In this document: positions 23,266 to 33,021 of the stretch, one piece after another
How the letters are laid out: every line of letters begins with the position of its first letter
How positions within the stretch are numbered: the first letter of the stretch is position 1
NCBI GenBank assembly: GCA_902801565.1
Contig: CADCIX010000005.1
Span: forward strand, 1-64,000
Direction: 5' to 3'
Length of the DNA: 64,000 nucleotides
Source: an uncultured Veillonellaceae bacterium
GTDB lineage: Bacteria > Bacillota > Negativicutes > Selenomonadales > Selenomonadaceae
The notes under the pieces: model-generated
Databases searched by the model: none
What the model was told of the DNA's origin: nothing
The model's input: the letters and a program-made list of their open reading frames with translations, nothing else
Program-made: the position numbers and the translations under genes

Positions 23266-25119
23266 ATGCTCAAAATTTCAGCCTGCGTCATTGTAAAAAA
23301 CGAAGAGAAAAATTTGCCCCGATGGATTGAGGGGGTCAAGGATATTGTCGATGAAATGATTGTTGTGGATACGGGTTCGACAGATATGACGGTGGAAATT
23401 GCAAGAGAAGCGGGAGCCAGGGTATACAGTTTCCCTTGGACCGGGGACTTTTCGGCGGCGAAGAACTATGCGCTGTCCAAGGCCACCGGTTCCTGGATTG
23501 TATTCCTGGACGCGGACGAGTACTTTGTTCCGGAGTCCCAAAAACGGCTGCGGGGTGTTCTCCAGAAGTGGGATAGGAATCGACACATCGTGGGGCTAAT
23601 GACACCCCTTTATAACATCAACGTGGATGACGGGGATTCAATCATTGGTTCCATGATGCAGCTCCGGCTGTTCCGCAATCTTCCGCATCTTCGCTATAGG
23701 GGGCGTATCCATGAAGTCCTGAAACTGAAGGAGGGCATGTCTGGCGATACCAGGGAGGCAGACCTGGTCATCCATCATACAGGATATTCGACGAGCGTTC
23801 TTCGTGCGAAGCATGAGCGCAATCTGAAGATTCTTCTGGCAGAAGCAGAGGCTGCCGGTGGTGAGAGTGCGAAATCCTATTACTATCTGTCTACCACCTA
23901 TTTCGGCCTTGGAGAGAATGAGAAGGCTATTCATTATGCGAAACTTGCTGTGGCAAGCAAAGGCGTAGTTGCCAAGGAGATCGACTATATCACGCAATAC
24001 GATATTTGGTATCGTGCAGCGAAAAATCTCAATGCACCCTATGAGGAACTCAGGGACATCGTAAATCAGGCACTAACTCTTATTCCGGATCATGCGGACT
24101 TTCTCTGGGAGTCGGTCAACCTTGACTTTGATCATGAGGAATATGTTGCTGTAGAGCCGAAGCTCGTGAAGATTATTCGGCAGGCGAAGGATCCCAATCT
24201 TGCCAAGAAATACCTCACGACCATCTACAAGAAACTCCCGAAACTCTATGCTATGCTGGGGCTTCTCAGAACGCTTCAGGGACGCACGGAGGAGGCTGTT
24301 GCGGCCTATGGCAAATCTATCCAGAAGGAGCCGGAGAGCAAGGCGGTTTTGGAGAAGTTGCTGGATATTCTTTATCTGCATTCGGAGGAAGAAGCTATTC
24401 ACGTTCTGGATGGGCTCTACGACAAGGAAAGGGACAGGGAATTCCTTGTGAAATGTTTCTCAAAGCGTCCGAGAGATCTGCTCTATCTCACCTATGCGCA
24501 TCCAGAGGAGGGAAGCTACGAGTGGCGCATGTGCAAGGGGGAATATCTTGATGCGGCGAGGATGTGTGCATTCTACCTTGCTTCCCATAGGGAAAACATG
24601 ACTCCCGATGTTGCCATTGCAGTGCGGGATCTTTCCCTTGCCCTGTCCCATTGCTCGGCTCAGGAATTTGCAGATGCGGGGGATATGGTTTCCCTGCTTC
24701 CGGAGACCTTTGCCGACTGTCTGCGCCGGTTCCACGGAGGAGATATGACCTTGACGGAAAGACATCTGGAGACTTTCTGCACACTGCGTCGGGAGCTTTT
24801 TCGATACGGACGGAGAGAGGTGGTCTCCCGTGCTGTTCTCCTTGCCTCCGATTTCAGCACGGATGTGGTCATGGAGACGGCAGCGCTTCTTGGGAAGAAA
24901 GGTGCCTGGGAGGACGCCTTTGCGCTGTACCAGACCATTCCCGCCGACAGCCCGGCGGTCACCGGGGAGTTCTGGTACCGGGTGGGGCTGTGCTTTTTCT
25001 ATGGGAAGGAAACGGAGACAGCGAAGGAATGCTTTGCCAAGGCGCGAGAGTTGGGCTGTGACCTTCCGGAGATGGAATGGTACCTTGCATGGTGCGGCGA
25101 TGAGGTGAGCGAGGGATGA
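23266..25119 (+). CDS. Family 2 glycosyltransferase with TPR region
   Basis: Residues 1-210 are a GT2 domain: KISACVIVKNEEKNLPRWIE, VVDTGSTDMTVEIA, and the metal-binding LDADEYF near residue 84. Residues 210-617 are helical repeats (for example AKSYYYLSTTYFGLGENEKA and AAYGKSIQKEPESKAVLEKL), which in such proteins bind a protein partner or acceptor. GAGAGGATGG precedes the ATG. The gene lies between two flagellin genes and its stop overlaps the next glycosyltransferase as ATGA. A role in flagellin glycosylation is a strong inference from position and architecture; donor sugar is unknown. Confidence 0.9.
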   Translation: MLKISACVIVKNEEKNLPRWIEGVKDIVDEMIVVDTGSTDMTVEIAREAGARVYSFPWTGDFSAAKNYALSKATGSWIVFLDADEYFVPESQKRLRGVLQKWDRNRHIVGLMTPLYNINVDDGDSIIGSMMQLRLFRNLPHLRYRGRIHEVLKLKEGMSGDTREADLVIHHTGYSTSVLRAKHERNLKILLAEAEAAGGESAKSYYYLSTTYFGLGENEKAIHYAKLAVASKGVVAKEIDYITQYDIWYRAAKNLNAPYEELRDIVNQALTLIPDHADFLWESVNLDFDHEEYVAVEPKLVKIIRQAKDPNLAKKYLTTIYKKLPKLYAMLGLLRTLQGRTEEAVAAYGKSIQKEPESKAVLEKLLDILYLHSEEEAIHVLDGLYDKERDREFLVKCFSKRPRDLLYLTYAHPEEGSYEWRMCKGEYLDAARMCAFYLASHRENMTPDVAIAVRDLSLALSHCSAQEFADAGDMVSLLPETFADCLRRFHGGDMTLTERHLETFCTLRRELFRYGRREVVSRAVLLASDFSTDVVMETAALLGKKGAWEDAFALYQTIPADSPAVTGEFWYRVGLCFFYGKETETAKECFAKARELGCDLPEMEWYLAWCGDEVSEG

Positions 25120-27602
25120 GGATTTCTGCCTGTGTTATTGTGAAAAACGAGGAGAAGAATCTGCCACGATGGGCAGAAAGTGTCCGTGTTGCTGCGGATG
25201 AGATGATTGTGGTGGACACGGGCTCTGCCGACAAGACGGTTGCCCTTGCGGAGTCCTTCGGGGCGAAGGTCTTCCATTTTGCATGGCGAAATGATTTTGC
25301 GGCAGCGAAGAACTTTGCTATCGGGAAAGCCACAGGGGACTGGATCCTGTTCCTCGATGCAGACGAGGCATTCAGCGAGGAGGCGCGGGGGAAAGTGCGT
25401 CCTTTTCTGGAGGGAGTGGACGACAAGCGGCAGATCATTGGCGTGGAGAGTCCCCTTTGGAACGTGGATGCGGATGACGGGAACCGGGTACTGGACCGCA
25501 TTTTTCAGCGCAGGATTTTCCGGCGGCTGCCGGATCTTCGCTATCGGGGAAGGATCCACGAGGATCTTTTCTACGATTCCCCGGAGGAGGGCATCTTTGC
25601 GGAAAGCGACCTCCTGATCTACCATACGGGGTATTCGCCCCGCCTCATGCCCGGGAAGACCGAGCGCAATCTTGCCATGCTGCAGGAGGAGATGAGGGGT
25701 AGCGGCGAGAGCATGGAGCTCTTCCCCTATCTTGCCACGACATACTACCATAAGAAGGATTATGACAAGACGGTGTATTATGCAAGGCGTTTCGTGGAGA
25801 GCAAGGGGGCAAGGGAACATCGGATGTTCGTGCGCCAGTACGGGCTTTGGTTGCTTGCGGAGGACGAGCGGGGTGCATCGGAGGAGACGAAGGAGGGCAT
25901 TCTTCGCAAGGCTCTGGCGGCACTGCCGGATCATCCGGACTTTCTGGCGGAGCAGGTGATATTCCTTTCCAAGCGGCAGGACCATGCAGGGGTTGTGCAA
26001 ACCATGGAGCGGCTGTTGGAGCGGATGCGGGACAAGGTACTCATGAAAAAGTACGATTCCACCGTGGACACAAGGCTTCCCTTTCTTCACTATCTCTATG
26101 GTGTCTCTTGTGCTGCGTTGGGGGAGCGGGAGAAGGCGACGGAAAGCATTGTGAAGGCACTCAGGGCATTTCCCTACAAGCCTTACATACTCAAGTCGTT
26201 TCTCTCCCTCTTCGAAGGGGACAGAGAGAGAGTCATCCCCTATCTCCTTTCCGTGTACAACGTCAACAACGGGCGGGACAGGGCATTCCTGGACGAACAG
26301 CTGGCAGGGGATGGATGTGAAAAGCAAACGTATGATGCAGAGCAGATGGCCGAATGCCTTTGGCGCATGAAAGATGCCGATTTTCCTGGTCTTTGCGACA
26401 GAATTGACGAGTTATCCGTTCTTTTGCTTGCAGCGACCAAATGCTTTCATGCGGGACAATATTCCGATGCCATCCTGCATATAGACAGATGGCGTGAACT
26501 GTACAGGGCTATATCGAGATTGAAACCGAACCGGATGGTATTTTATGCGGAAGTTTCAAAGTACCAGGGAATTGCGTATTACAAACTGGGGGAACTGGCA
26601 TTGGCCCAACGCATTTTTTCGGAGTACGGCCTGGGTGCCAATGACGAGGAGACACAGTTTTATTATGGAAACACAGAGTACCGCTTGGGAAATTACGGGC
26701 AGGCATTGGCCAAGTACGAAAACGCAATCCGCATCAAAAAAAGCTTGCAGGAGGCATTCATCAACTCCGGTCTGTCGCTTTGCAAACTGGGGTATGCAGA
26801 AGAGGCGCGAAAGCTGTTTGCCGATGCGGACGAATCCTTTTGCCGCGAGATATTTTCCGTGGGTCAATTGAAGGAATTGCTGCATCATGACATATCTTTG
26901 GGAGAGGGGATTGATATTTACGGCATTCCCATCTTCATCAATTCCCGTGACAGGATGGATTGCTTGCGGCAATTGGTTTCTTGGCTGTCGGGGGCCGGAT
27001 ACCGCAACGTCTATGTCCTGGACAATGCTTCCACTTATCCCCGGCTGCTTGAGTATTATGAGGAATTGGAGCAATGCGGGCAGGCGAAGGTGATCCGGCT
27101 GGAGGCCAATCTGGGCCATACAGCCCTTTGGAACAGCGGCATTCTGAACCGCTTGCAAATTGTATCTCCATATGTCTATACGGATTCCGATGTGCTCCCC
27201 GGCGAGGAATGCCCGATGAATGTGCTCCAATCCTTGGTGGACATATTGGTGAGGCATCCGTATCTTGACAAGGTGGGCCTGGGGCTGAGGACAGATGACA
27301 TTACCTTTTATGATGCGGAAAAAGTGCAGGAATGGGAGAGCCGGTTTTACCGTATTCCATTGGAGCCGGAGGTTTTCTTTGGCGCGGTGGACACGACCTT
27401 TGCCCTGTACCGGAATATATACCATTATTCGTTGCTTGCGTCTGCAAGGACAACGGGAAATTTGACGGCACGTCACTTGCCGTGGTATTACGACTACGAT
27501 CATCTGCCGGAGGATGAGGCGTACTACATGAAACATGCCAACCAGTCGTCTACTGTGGCACAAACATATAAGTCATCAAAACGCGATTCCCACAGTACCT
27601 AA
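25116..27602 (+). CDS. Two-domain glycosyltransferase: GT2-TPR-GT2
   Basis: The 828-residue protein begins like its neighbour (RISACVIVKNEEKNLPRWAE, VVDTGSADKTV, LDADEAF), so the two genes are paralogues. A TPR-like region spans about residues 210-600 (TQFYYGNTEYRLGNYGQALA is a clear repeat). A second glycosyltransferase-like domain occupies about residues 610-800, with IPIFINSRDRMDCLRQLV, VYVLDNASTYPRLLEYY and the acidic motif YTDSDVLP. Two catalytic centres could add two sugars in sequence. The last codons run into the sigma-28-like promoter of the next flagellin. No ribosome-binding site is needed because of the ATGA overlap with the upstream gene. Confidence 0.88.
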   Translation: MRISACVIVKNEEKNLPRWAESVRVAADEMIVVDTGSADKTVALAESFGAKVFHFAWRNDFAAAKNFAIGKATGDWILFLDADEAFSEEARGKVRPFLEGVDDKRQIIGVESPLWNVDADDGNRVLDRIFQRRIFRRLPDLRYRGRIHEDLFYDSPEEGIFAESDLLIYHTGYSPRLMPGKTERNLAMLQEEMRGSGESMELFPYLATTYYHKKDYDKTVYYARRFVESKGAREHRMFVRQYGLWLLAEDERGASEETKEGILRKALAALPDHPDFLAEQVIFLSKRQDHAGVVQTMERLLERMRDKVLMKKYDSTVDTRLPFLHYLYGVSCAALGEREKATESIVKALRAFPYKPYILKSFLSLFEGDRERVIPYLLSVYNVNNGRDRAFLDEQLAGDGCEKQTYDAEQMAECLWRMKDADFPGLCDRIDELSVLLLAATKCFHAGQYSDAILHIDRWRELYRAISRLKPNRMVFYAEVSKYQGIAYYKLGELALAQRIFSEYGLGANDEETQFYYGNTEYRLGNYGQALAKYENAIRIKKSLQEAFINSGLSLCKLGYAEEARKLFADADESFCREIFSVGQLKELLHHDISLGEGIDIYGIPIFINSRDRMDCLRQLVSWLSGAGYRNVYVLDNASTYPRLLEYYEELEQCGQAKVIRLEANLGHTALWNSGILNRLQIVSPYVYTDSDVLPGEECPMNVLQSLVDILVRHPYLDKVGLGLRTDDITFYDAEKVQEWESRFYRIPLEPEVFFGAVDTTFALYRNIYHYSLLASARTTGNLTARHLPWYYDYDHLPEDEAYYMKHANQSSTVAQTYKSSKRDSHST

Positions 27603-27610
27603 GAAATGGC

Positions 27611-27638
27611 TTAAGAAATTTGCATGGAAATACGATAT
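27611..27638 (+). promoter_or_regulatory. Sigma-28-like promoter of the flagellinolysin operon
   Basis: TTAA (27611-27614), a 16-nt spacer and TACGATAT (27631-27638) resemble the sigma-28 consensus and keep the CTTAAG context of the major flagellin promoters. Spacing and two -10 positions deviate. Confidence 0.55.
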
Positions 27639-27684
27639 ATATACGATAGGATAAAAGTACAACAATCAAAGGTGGTGACCGCGA

Positions 27685-29562
27685 ATGGCAATGTCGGTTT
27701 TGTACAGCTCGTCCTCCATGTCTGCGCTGGGTGAACTGAACAAGAATTCGAATGCGCTGGCAAAGGATTTGAAGAAAGTATCGACCGGCATGCGGGTGAA
27801 CGGCGCCGGGGATGATGCGGCGGGGTATTCCATCTCGGAAAAGATGAGGGTGCAGCTTCGCGGGCTGGAGCAGGATGTGCGGAATGTCCAGAACGGGCAG
27901 AAGCTTCTTCGGACGGCGGAGGGGGCTGTGGCATCCACGGTGGACATCCTGCGGACGATGAAGGAGAAGGCGCTGAATGCCGCCAACGATACGAACACGG
28001 ATGATGACCGTGCCATCATCCAGAAGGAGATCGACCGCCTTGTGGATCAGGTGGACGAGAATGCCTACATTACCTATAACGGAAAGTATATCCTCAATAT
28101 CCCCGGCTATACGGTTCCCATGGCAGACGAAAGCGACGATTCCGTGGAGGCGGCCATCGTGAGAGCCCTTCACAGCGAGTGGTTCCAGAGTTGCCTGGAC
28201 CTTCTGGGCGAGTCCTTTGACATGAGCTTTGACGAGAGCGGCACGACGGTGAACACCATCAATGTGGAGTTTGGCAATGACGGGGGAAATGCGCTGGCCT
28301 ATGTCTCCCATACCTATAACACGGCCACGGGCGAGACTACGGGGCTGCTCCTGCATATCAACATGGACTATTATGGGCAGCTCAACACCAAGGATGTGAA
28401 TGGCTCGACGGCAACGGCAGGTGCGGGCTATCTTGACCGCACACTGGCTCATGAACTCACCCATGCACTCATGGCGGCAAACATTACACATTTTGATTCG
28501 CTTCCCCTGTATGTCATGGAGGGCATGGCAGAGCTTGTCCATGGGATTGATGATCAGCGCACGGGTTCCATCCTGAACTATGCACAAAAGAGCAAGGCAG
28601 CAGATACCGCCAATGTGCTGGCGAATTCCGGCAATTACAAATCGGGGGAGGAACCCTATGCCATTGGCTATACCCTGCTCCATTACATGGCGAAGAACGG
28701 AGCTGCCAGCACGGGAAAGTCGCAGCTTCAGGTCATCAAGGATTTCATGAAGGAATTGGACGATTCCACCGTTGGCGGGATGACTGCCTACGATGCTGCG
28801 ATCAATACTGCCACAGGGGGGCTTTTCGCGGACTCTTCGGCTCTGACATCGGCATATATCACTGATGTGACAAATAATGGAGGAAATGGGACAGCTGCAG
28901 ATGCGGTGCGCTTCCTGAAGGATTATTGTGGCATTGTGATGTACAATGCCGATACCGGGTCGGCCACCGGCTCGGACATGGGAGGCAGTGTTACCAAGAC
29001 AGCGGAGAGCATTGTCCCCGAGGAGGGCCCCACATCGAAATGGACCTTGCCGACCTCTGTCTCCACAACCTTCGTGGGCGGGTTGACTGCCATCTGGCCC
29101 AGCGAATACGTGGACCTGCTTGGAGGCATCACCAGCAAGGAGGAAGGTTCCCCCGGCGTGATGTACCTGCAGGTCGGCACGAAGGCGAATCAGACGACGA
29201 TGATCTCCTTTGGCGATATGCGGGCGAAGGCTTTGGGCCTCCGGGATGCGGCGGGGAACACCATCAGCGTCAATCCGCGGGAGAATGCGGAAAAGGCAAT
29301 CGACATCTTCGATGCTGCCCTTGACAAGGCCTTGGAGGAACAGACGAACATCGGGGCCCTGCAGGTCAGGCTTTCCTATACTGCGGACAACCTTACAACG
29401 GCCAACGAGAATACCCAGGGTGCGGAATCCGTCATCCGTGATGCGGATATGGCGAAGGAAATGGCCTCTTATACGAGGTCCAATGTCCTGCAACAGGCGG
29501 CACAATCCATGCTGGCGCAGGCAAACCAGAACCTGTCTGCTGTGCTTGCGTTGCTTCAGTAA
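27685..29562 (+). CDS. Flagellinolysin: flagellin with internal zinc metallopeptidase domain
   Basis: The flanks are flagellin: N-terminal residues 1-135 (LGELNKNSNALAKDLKKVST, GMRVNGAGDDAAGYSISEKM) and C-terminal residues 490-625 (GAESVIRDADMAKEMASYTR, ending SAVLALLQ). The central variable region of about 340 residues holds a zinc-peptidase motif, LAHELTHALM near residue 255, with Glu-containing EGMAELVHG about 20 residues later, as in gluzincin-type peptidases. This is the layout of flagellinolysins, enzymatically active flagellins known from several phyla. AGGTGGTGA is the ribosome-binding site, the same as for flgM. It has its own sigma-28-like promoter and is probably co-transcribed with the next flagellin 42 nt downstream. 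Confidence 0.93.
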   Translation: MAMSVLYSSSSMSALGELNKNSNALAKDLKKVSTGMRVNGAGDDAAGYSISEKMRVQLRGLEQDVRNVQNGQKLLRTAEGAVASTVDILRTMKEKALNAANDTNTDDDRAIIQKEIDRLVDQVDENAYITYNGKYILNIPGYTVPMADESDDSVEAAIVRALHSEWFQSCLDLLGESFDMSFDESGTTVNTINVEFGNDGGNALAYVSHTYNTATGETTGLLLHINMDYYGQLNTKDVNGSTATAGAGYLDRTLAHELTHALMAANITHFDSLPLYVMEGMAELVHGIDDQRTGSILNYAQKSKAADTANVLANSGNYKSGEEPYAIGYTLLHYMAKNGAASTGKSQLQVIKDFMKELDDSTVGGMTAYDAAINTATGGLFADSSALTSAYITDVTNNGGNGTAADAVRFLKDYCGIVMYNADTGSATGSDMGGSVTKTAESIVPEEGPTSKWTLPTSVSTTFVGGLTAIWPSEYVDLLGGITSKEEGSPGVMYLQVGTKANQTTMISFGDMRAKALGLRDAAGNTISVNPRENAEKAIDIFDAALDKALEEQTNIGALQVRLSYTADNLTTANENTQGAESVIRDADMAKEMASYTRSNVLQQAAQSMLAQANQNLSAVLALLQ

Positions 29563-29604
29563 ACATGGCTTCCAATCTTTTCACATAGAAAGAGGCTTGA
29601 TGAT

Positions 29605-32600
29605 ATGGCGATGACAGTCCTGAATAACACAGCGTCAATGATGACCTTGGGAGAGCTCAACAAAAACATCACCCAGGTCGGCAAGGAACTTGCGAGGATT
29701 TCCAGCGGGCAGAGGATCCGGGGAGCAGGAGATGGGGCGTCCGAGTATGCCATTTCAGAGAAAATGAGGGTGCGCATTCGTGCCTTGGACCAGGACAAGC
29801 AGAATGTGCAAACAGGGGCGAACCTCTTGCAGATTGCGGCAGGAGCAATCCAGGAACAGATGGATATCATGAAGAAAATCAAGGAAAAGGTGCTTGATGC
29901 CGCCAATGACAGCAATACAGATATTGACAGGGCAACGATACAGAAGGAAATCACCCATGGATTGAAACAGATAGAGACAATCGCCTATGATACGACCTAC
30001 AACGGAAAGCACATCCTTCTGGGAAGCGAAACCTATGGGGAGAAGGTTCTCGATGAGTGGGATGAGAGTCATATTGAGAAGATTCTTTTGGGGCAAAGGG
30101 TTGAGTGGGAAATTCTGTCGGGAGGAACGCAGGATGTTGACGGAAGTTCCCTGGACATCATTCCCGATGATTTTCCGGAACTCGATGGGGTGCAGGGGCC
30201 GTTTGCCGTTTTTGAGCCTTACCATGCCGGAAGATTGACATCGATTGACAGCCTTTCCATATTCTCGAATTACAATATGAATTATTTCAGCGGCGGGGAA
30301 AACGGGACGCCGAACCACGTGATTGTGGATCTTTCCTCCTATGGCAGCGTGGAGGAGTTGGATGGTGTTGGCTTTGTGGTAGGCGACTCGTCCAACAGGC
30401 TCACATATATCCTGACAACGGATCCCGATGCCCGCTTCAACAATAGCGCGAACAATACGGTCTTTGGAATCAATTACCAAAATTCCACCACGAAGAACAG
30501 CAATTACAAGATGATTGATATCAGTGGATGCAATGAGGTCTGGGAGGTGGCGGAAAAAATCAAATCGGCTTCCTACACTTATTTCGATACGGAGCGTGAT
30601 GGGGAGAAGATAACCTTCAAGACGAAGGATGGGTATCTGTCCGATTTGGCGGAGACGAACAATAATCGCACCATTGTCAGTGCTGAGGCCAGCAATGCCG
30701 ATACAAGGGAAGTAATCATTCAGCAATATTCTCCTGCGGGCACTACAACTGTATCGGAAAGAAAGACTGGTACGTATACGGCCGGCAGCACAGGAAGGGT
30801 GCCATCTCCGAACACCTTGGGCGGTGGGGAAATGAAGATTACAAACCCTGACAATGAGCCGGACATCACGCCTCAGGACGGCAAGTCCCCATGGCTGGAA
30901 ATGAATGTCAGCGGTGTTGCGGCGGGAACCGGCATAACCATTCATGGTCCGAGCGGCACGGCGTATCTGCAATTTTCCTCGGATTCGTCCGAATTGTCGC
31001 GTGTTACGGGTACAAATGGTTACTCTACGGGTGTTTACAGCGTGGGCACATCCTATAGCGGATCTTTTTCCTTGGCGGGTCTTAACCTGACGATGTCCGG
31101 GGGAACACTGAAACTGGAGGTGCCTTTACGGGCGAATGTTCCGGTGGAGAATGGCAAATATTCCGTGACGGAGGGGATATCCACGTCATATACTTATTAT
31201 GATTCGAAGGAACAGGAAATCCCTGAGGTGCCGGAAGTGAAGGCCACCTATGAGTTCAGGGCGGTAAAGACGCTCAATGATATCGACAACAAGAGGGATG
31301 CGGGGGATCCTACTTACGCGACATATAAGATTGATCTGGGTCCATACGTTGGCAGTACCGACATGAACAAACTCGACAGTCTTATCAACGACATGACGGG
31401 CAAGGCACTCAAGTATTTTAGTTCAAAACAGTATTATTATGGCTACAATTACGTTACATATCAGTTCAAGGACTCGGATATGGAAGCGGATGAATTTTCC
31501 AAAACGGATTTAAATGGCAGGAGCGTGCGCTTTTATGGCGTGGCGGAACAAATTTCCGGAGCGACGCAGATTGATTTGGCACCTTTGCGCACGGCGGTAA
31601 AGAACGGAACATCCATCGACCAGGCCATGAAGGATCTTTTGACATCGACGATGCTCCGTGCCACATCCACCAGTGATGGGGTTTTGATTCGCGTGCCGGA
31701 TGAACTCACTGGAACCAAGGGCAACAGCACATCGACGCAGCAATATGTAACAGCCAGTGAGGGATGTGTCTTGAGTCATTACGATGTGGATTTCAAGACA
31801 TATCTTGAGAACAATCCGGGTTTGAAAGTGCCGGACGATTTGTACGGCAAGGGATTTCGGGTTTATTGTGCATCGGATCCGGACCAATGGTTCAATTTCA
31901 CGTTTACCGGCAATGTCATAGAGGGGCAGGAGGACAAACCGGAGCTTGAGGATGTGCCGGATGTAAAAAACATATTTGTTGATATATCGGAAGCGGAAGA
32001 TGCGGCATCCCTTGTGGTTGCTATCCGTAACAGCGCAGAGACGCAGCTGGATGAGATCAATCACTACATTCACATTGAGGCAAACCCTTCCAGTGGAATC
32101 CTGACCATTTACGATGATCGCCCCTTCAATCCGAAAGACGATCCCAGGCTCCAGCAATATCCGGAAAAGCTCAGGGAAAAAGGGGCAAAGATCATGGATG
32201 GCGTGATGGACTATCTGGGAAAGACGTTCATCAATCTTTACCTTGATGAAACTGTTGTCGAGCACAAGGTGCGTTCCATTCTCAAGAAGTCCGAGGGCAT
32301 TATCATCCATGACACGGACAAGGCGAGCATGAATATCCATCTCAGGATCCCGCGCATGACACTTGACCAGATATTCGAGTACCCTCCGGGGGAAATGAAA
32401 CTGGAGGATTTCAATGTCATGACCAAGGAAATGCGGGATAAATTGCTGGGAAAGAATTCCGGGAGCGGAGGCGGTGCGGCGGAGAAGGGATTTCTTGACA
32501 CTGCCATTGAATATATGGCGGATGCCAATACGCTTATTGGAGCGCAAATGGCCCGACTGGACCATACCTTCAGCAATCTTGTTTCTGCGTCCGAGAACAC

Positions 32601-32748
32601 GATAGCATCGGAATCAGTGATTCGTGATGCCGATATGGCAAAAGAAATAGTGGAGTACACAAAGGCAAATATTCTCATGCAGGGTGCACAGGGCATGCTG
32701 TCCCAAGCCAATCAGAATGCCAGTGGTGTCCTGGGGTTGCTACAGTGA
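29605..32748 (+). CDS. Giant flagellin (1047 residues)
   Basis: N-terminal D0/D1 (residues 1-140: LGELNKNITQVGKELARISS, YAISEKMRVRIRALDQDKQN) and C-terminal D1/D0 (residues 950-1047: TIASESVIRDADMAKEIVEY, ending ASGVLGLLQ) are well kept. The central region of about 800 residues is rich in beta-type, Thr/Ser/Gly/Tyr sequence, with no recognisable enzyme motif, and would form a very large exposed domain. The gene follows the flagellinolysin by 42 nt with AAAGAGG before the ATG, so both are likely on one transcript. Its N-terminus is more divergent than that of the other two flagellins (GDGASEYAIS instead of DDASGYAIS), suggesting a special place in the filament. Confidence 0.93.
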   Translation: MAMTVLNNTASMMTLGELNKNITQVGKELARISSGQRIRGAGDGASEYAISEKMRVRIRALDQDKQNVQTGANLLQIAAGAIQEQMDIMKKIKEKVLDAANDSNTDIDRATIQKEITHGLKQIETIAYDTTYNGKHILLGSETYGEKVLDEWDESHIEKILLGQRVEWEILSGGTQDVDGSSLDIIPDDFPELDGVQGPFAVFEPYHAGRLTSIDSLSIFSNYNMNYFSGGENGTPNHVIVDLSSYGSVEELDGVGFVVGDSSNRLTYILTTDPDARFNNSANNTVFGINYQNSTTKNSNYKMIDISGCNEVWEVAEKIKSASYTYFDTERDGEKITFKTKDGYLSDLAETNNNRTIVSAEASNADTREVIIQQYSPAGTTTVSERKTGTYTAGSTGRVPSPNTLGGGEMKITNPDNEPDITPQDGKSPWLEMNVSGVAAGTGITIHGPSGTAYLQFSSDSSELSRVTGTNGYSTGVYSVGTSYSGSFSLAGLNLTMSGGTLKLEVPLRANVPVENGKYSVTEGISTSYTYYDSKEQEIPEVPEVKATYEFRAVKTLNDIDNKRDAGDPTYATYKIDLGPYVGSTDMNKLDSLINDMTGKALKYFSSKQYYYGYNYVTYQFKDSDMEADEFSKTDLNGRSVRFYGVAEQISGATQIDLAPLRTAVKNGTSIDQAMKDLLTSTMLRATSTSDGVLIRVPDELTGTKGNSTSTQQYVTASEGCVLSHYDVDFKTYLENNPGLKVPDDLYGKGFRVYCASDPDQWFNFTFTGNVIEGQEDKPELEDVPDVKNIFVDISEAEDAASLVVAIRNSAETQLDEINHYIHIEANPSSGILTIYDDRPFNPKDDPRLQQYPEKLREKGAKIMDGVMDYLGKTFINLYLDETVVEHKVRSILKKSEGIIIHDTDKASMNIHLRIPRMTLDQIFEYPPGEMKLEDFNVMTKEMRDKLLGKNSGSGGGAAEKGFLDTAIEYMADANTLIGAQMARLDHTFSNLVSASENTIASESVIRDADMAKEIVEYTKANILMQGAQGMLSQANQNASGVLGLLQ

Positions 32749-32852
32749 ATGCCTCTTTGGCGACAAAATGATGGATGGGAATGGAAGAGACCGCCATTAT
32801 GGCGGCCTCCGAGGTATACGGTTATATCCTCCCTCTGCATCGGCACAAGCGG

Positions 32853-32948
32853 TTATTTGTGACGATACTTCCTTCTCTGTGCCTCAATCCAATGGTATAC
32901 GTAGCAGGCAACTACGCCCGAAAGGACGGACATAAAGAAACCAAACAA
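32853..32948 (-). CDS. Candidate type I toxin: 31-residue membrane peptide
   Basis: On the minus strand AAAGGAGGTGA, a near-perfect Shine-Dalgarno, lies 5 nt before a TTG that opens a 31-codon frame. The peptide is hydrophobic for about 22 residues (FGFFMSVLSGVVACYVYHWI) and ends in a basic tail, QRRKYRHK. That is the standard form of holin-like type I toxins. A good minus-strand promoter starts the mRNA about 20 nt upstream of the Shine-Dalgarno, and a CCGCCA-TTA-TGGCGG hairpin (32801-32815) may end it. A divergent small RNA with complementarity to the start region lies next door. Confidence 0.6.
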   Translation of the reverse strand: MFGFFMSVLSGVVACYVYHWIEAQRRKYRHK

Positions 32949-32977
32949 CTGGCTCACCTCCTTTAGAGGCTATGAGA

Positions 32978-33015
32978 ATTATAGCATTGACTTCAGGACA
33001 TAGCAACGGTATAAT
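32978..33015. promoter_or_regulatory. Interlocked divergent promoters
   Basis: Plus strand: TTGACT (32987-32992), 17 nt, TATAAT (33010-33015). Minus strand: TTGCTA (33006-33001), 17 nt, TATAAT (32983-32978). Each -35 lies in the spacer of the other promoter, so RNA polymerase cannot occupy both at once. Confidence 0.78.
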
Positions 33016-33021
33016 ATAGAT

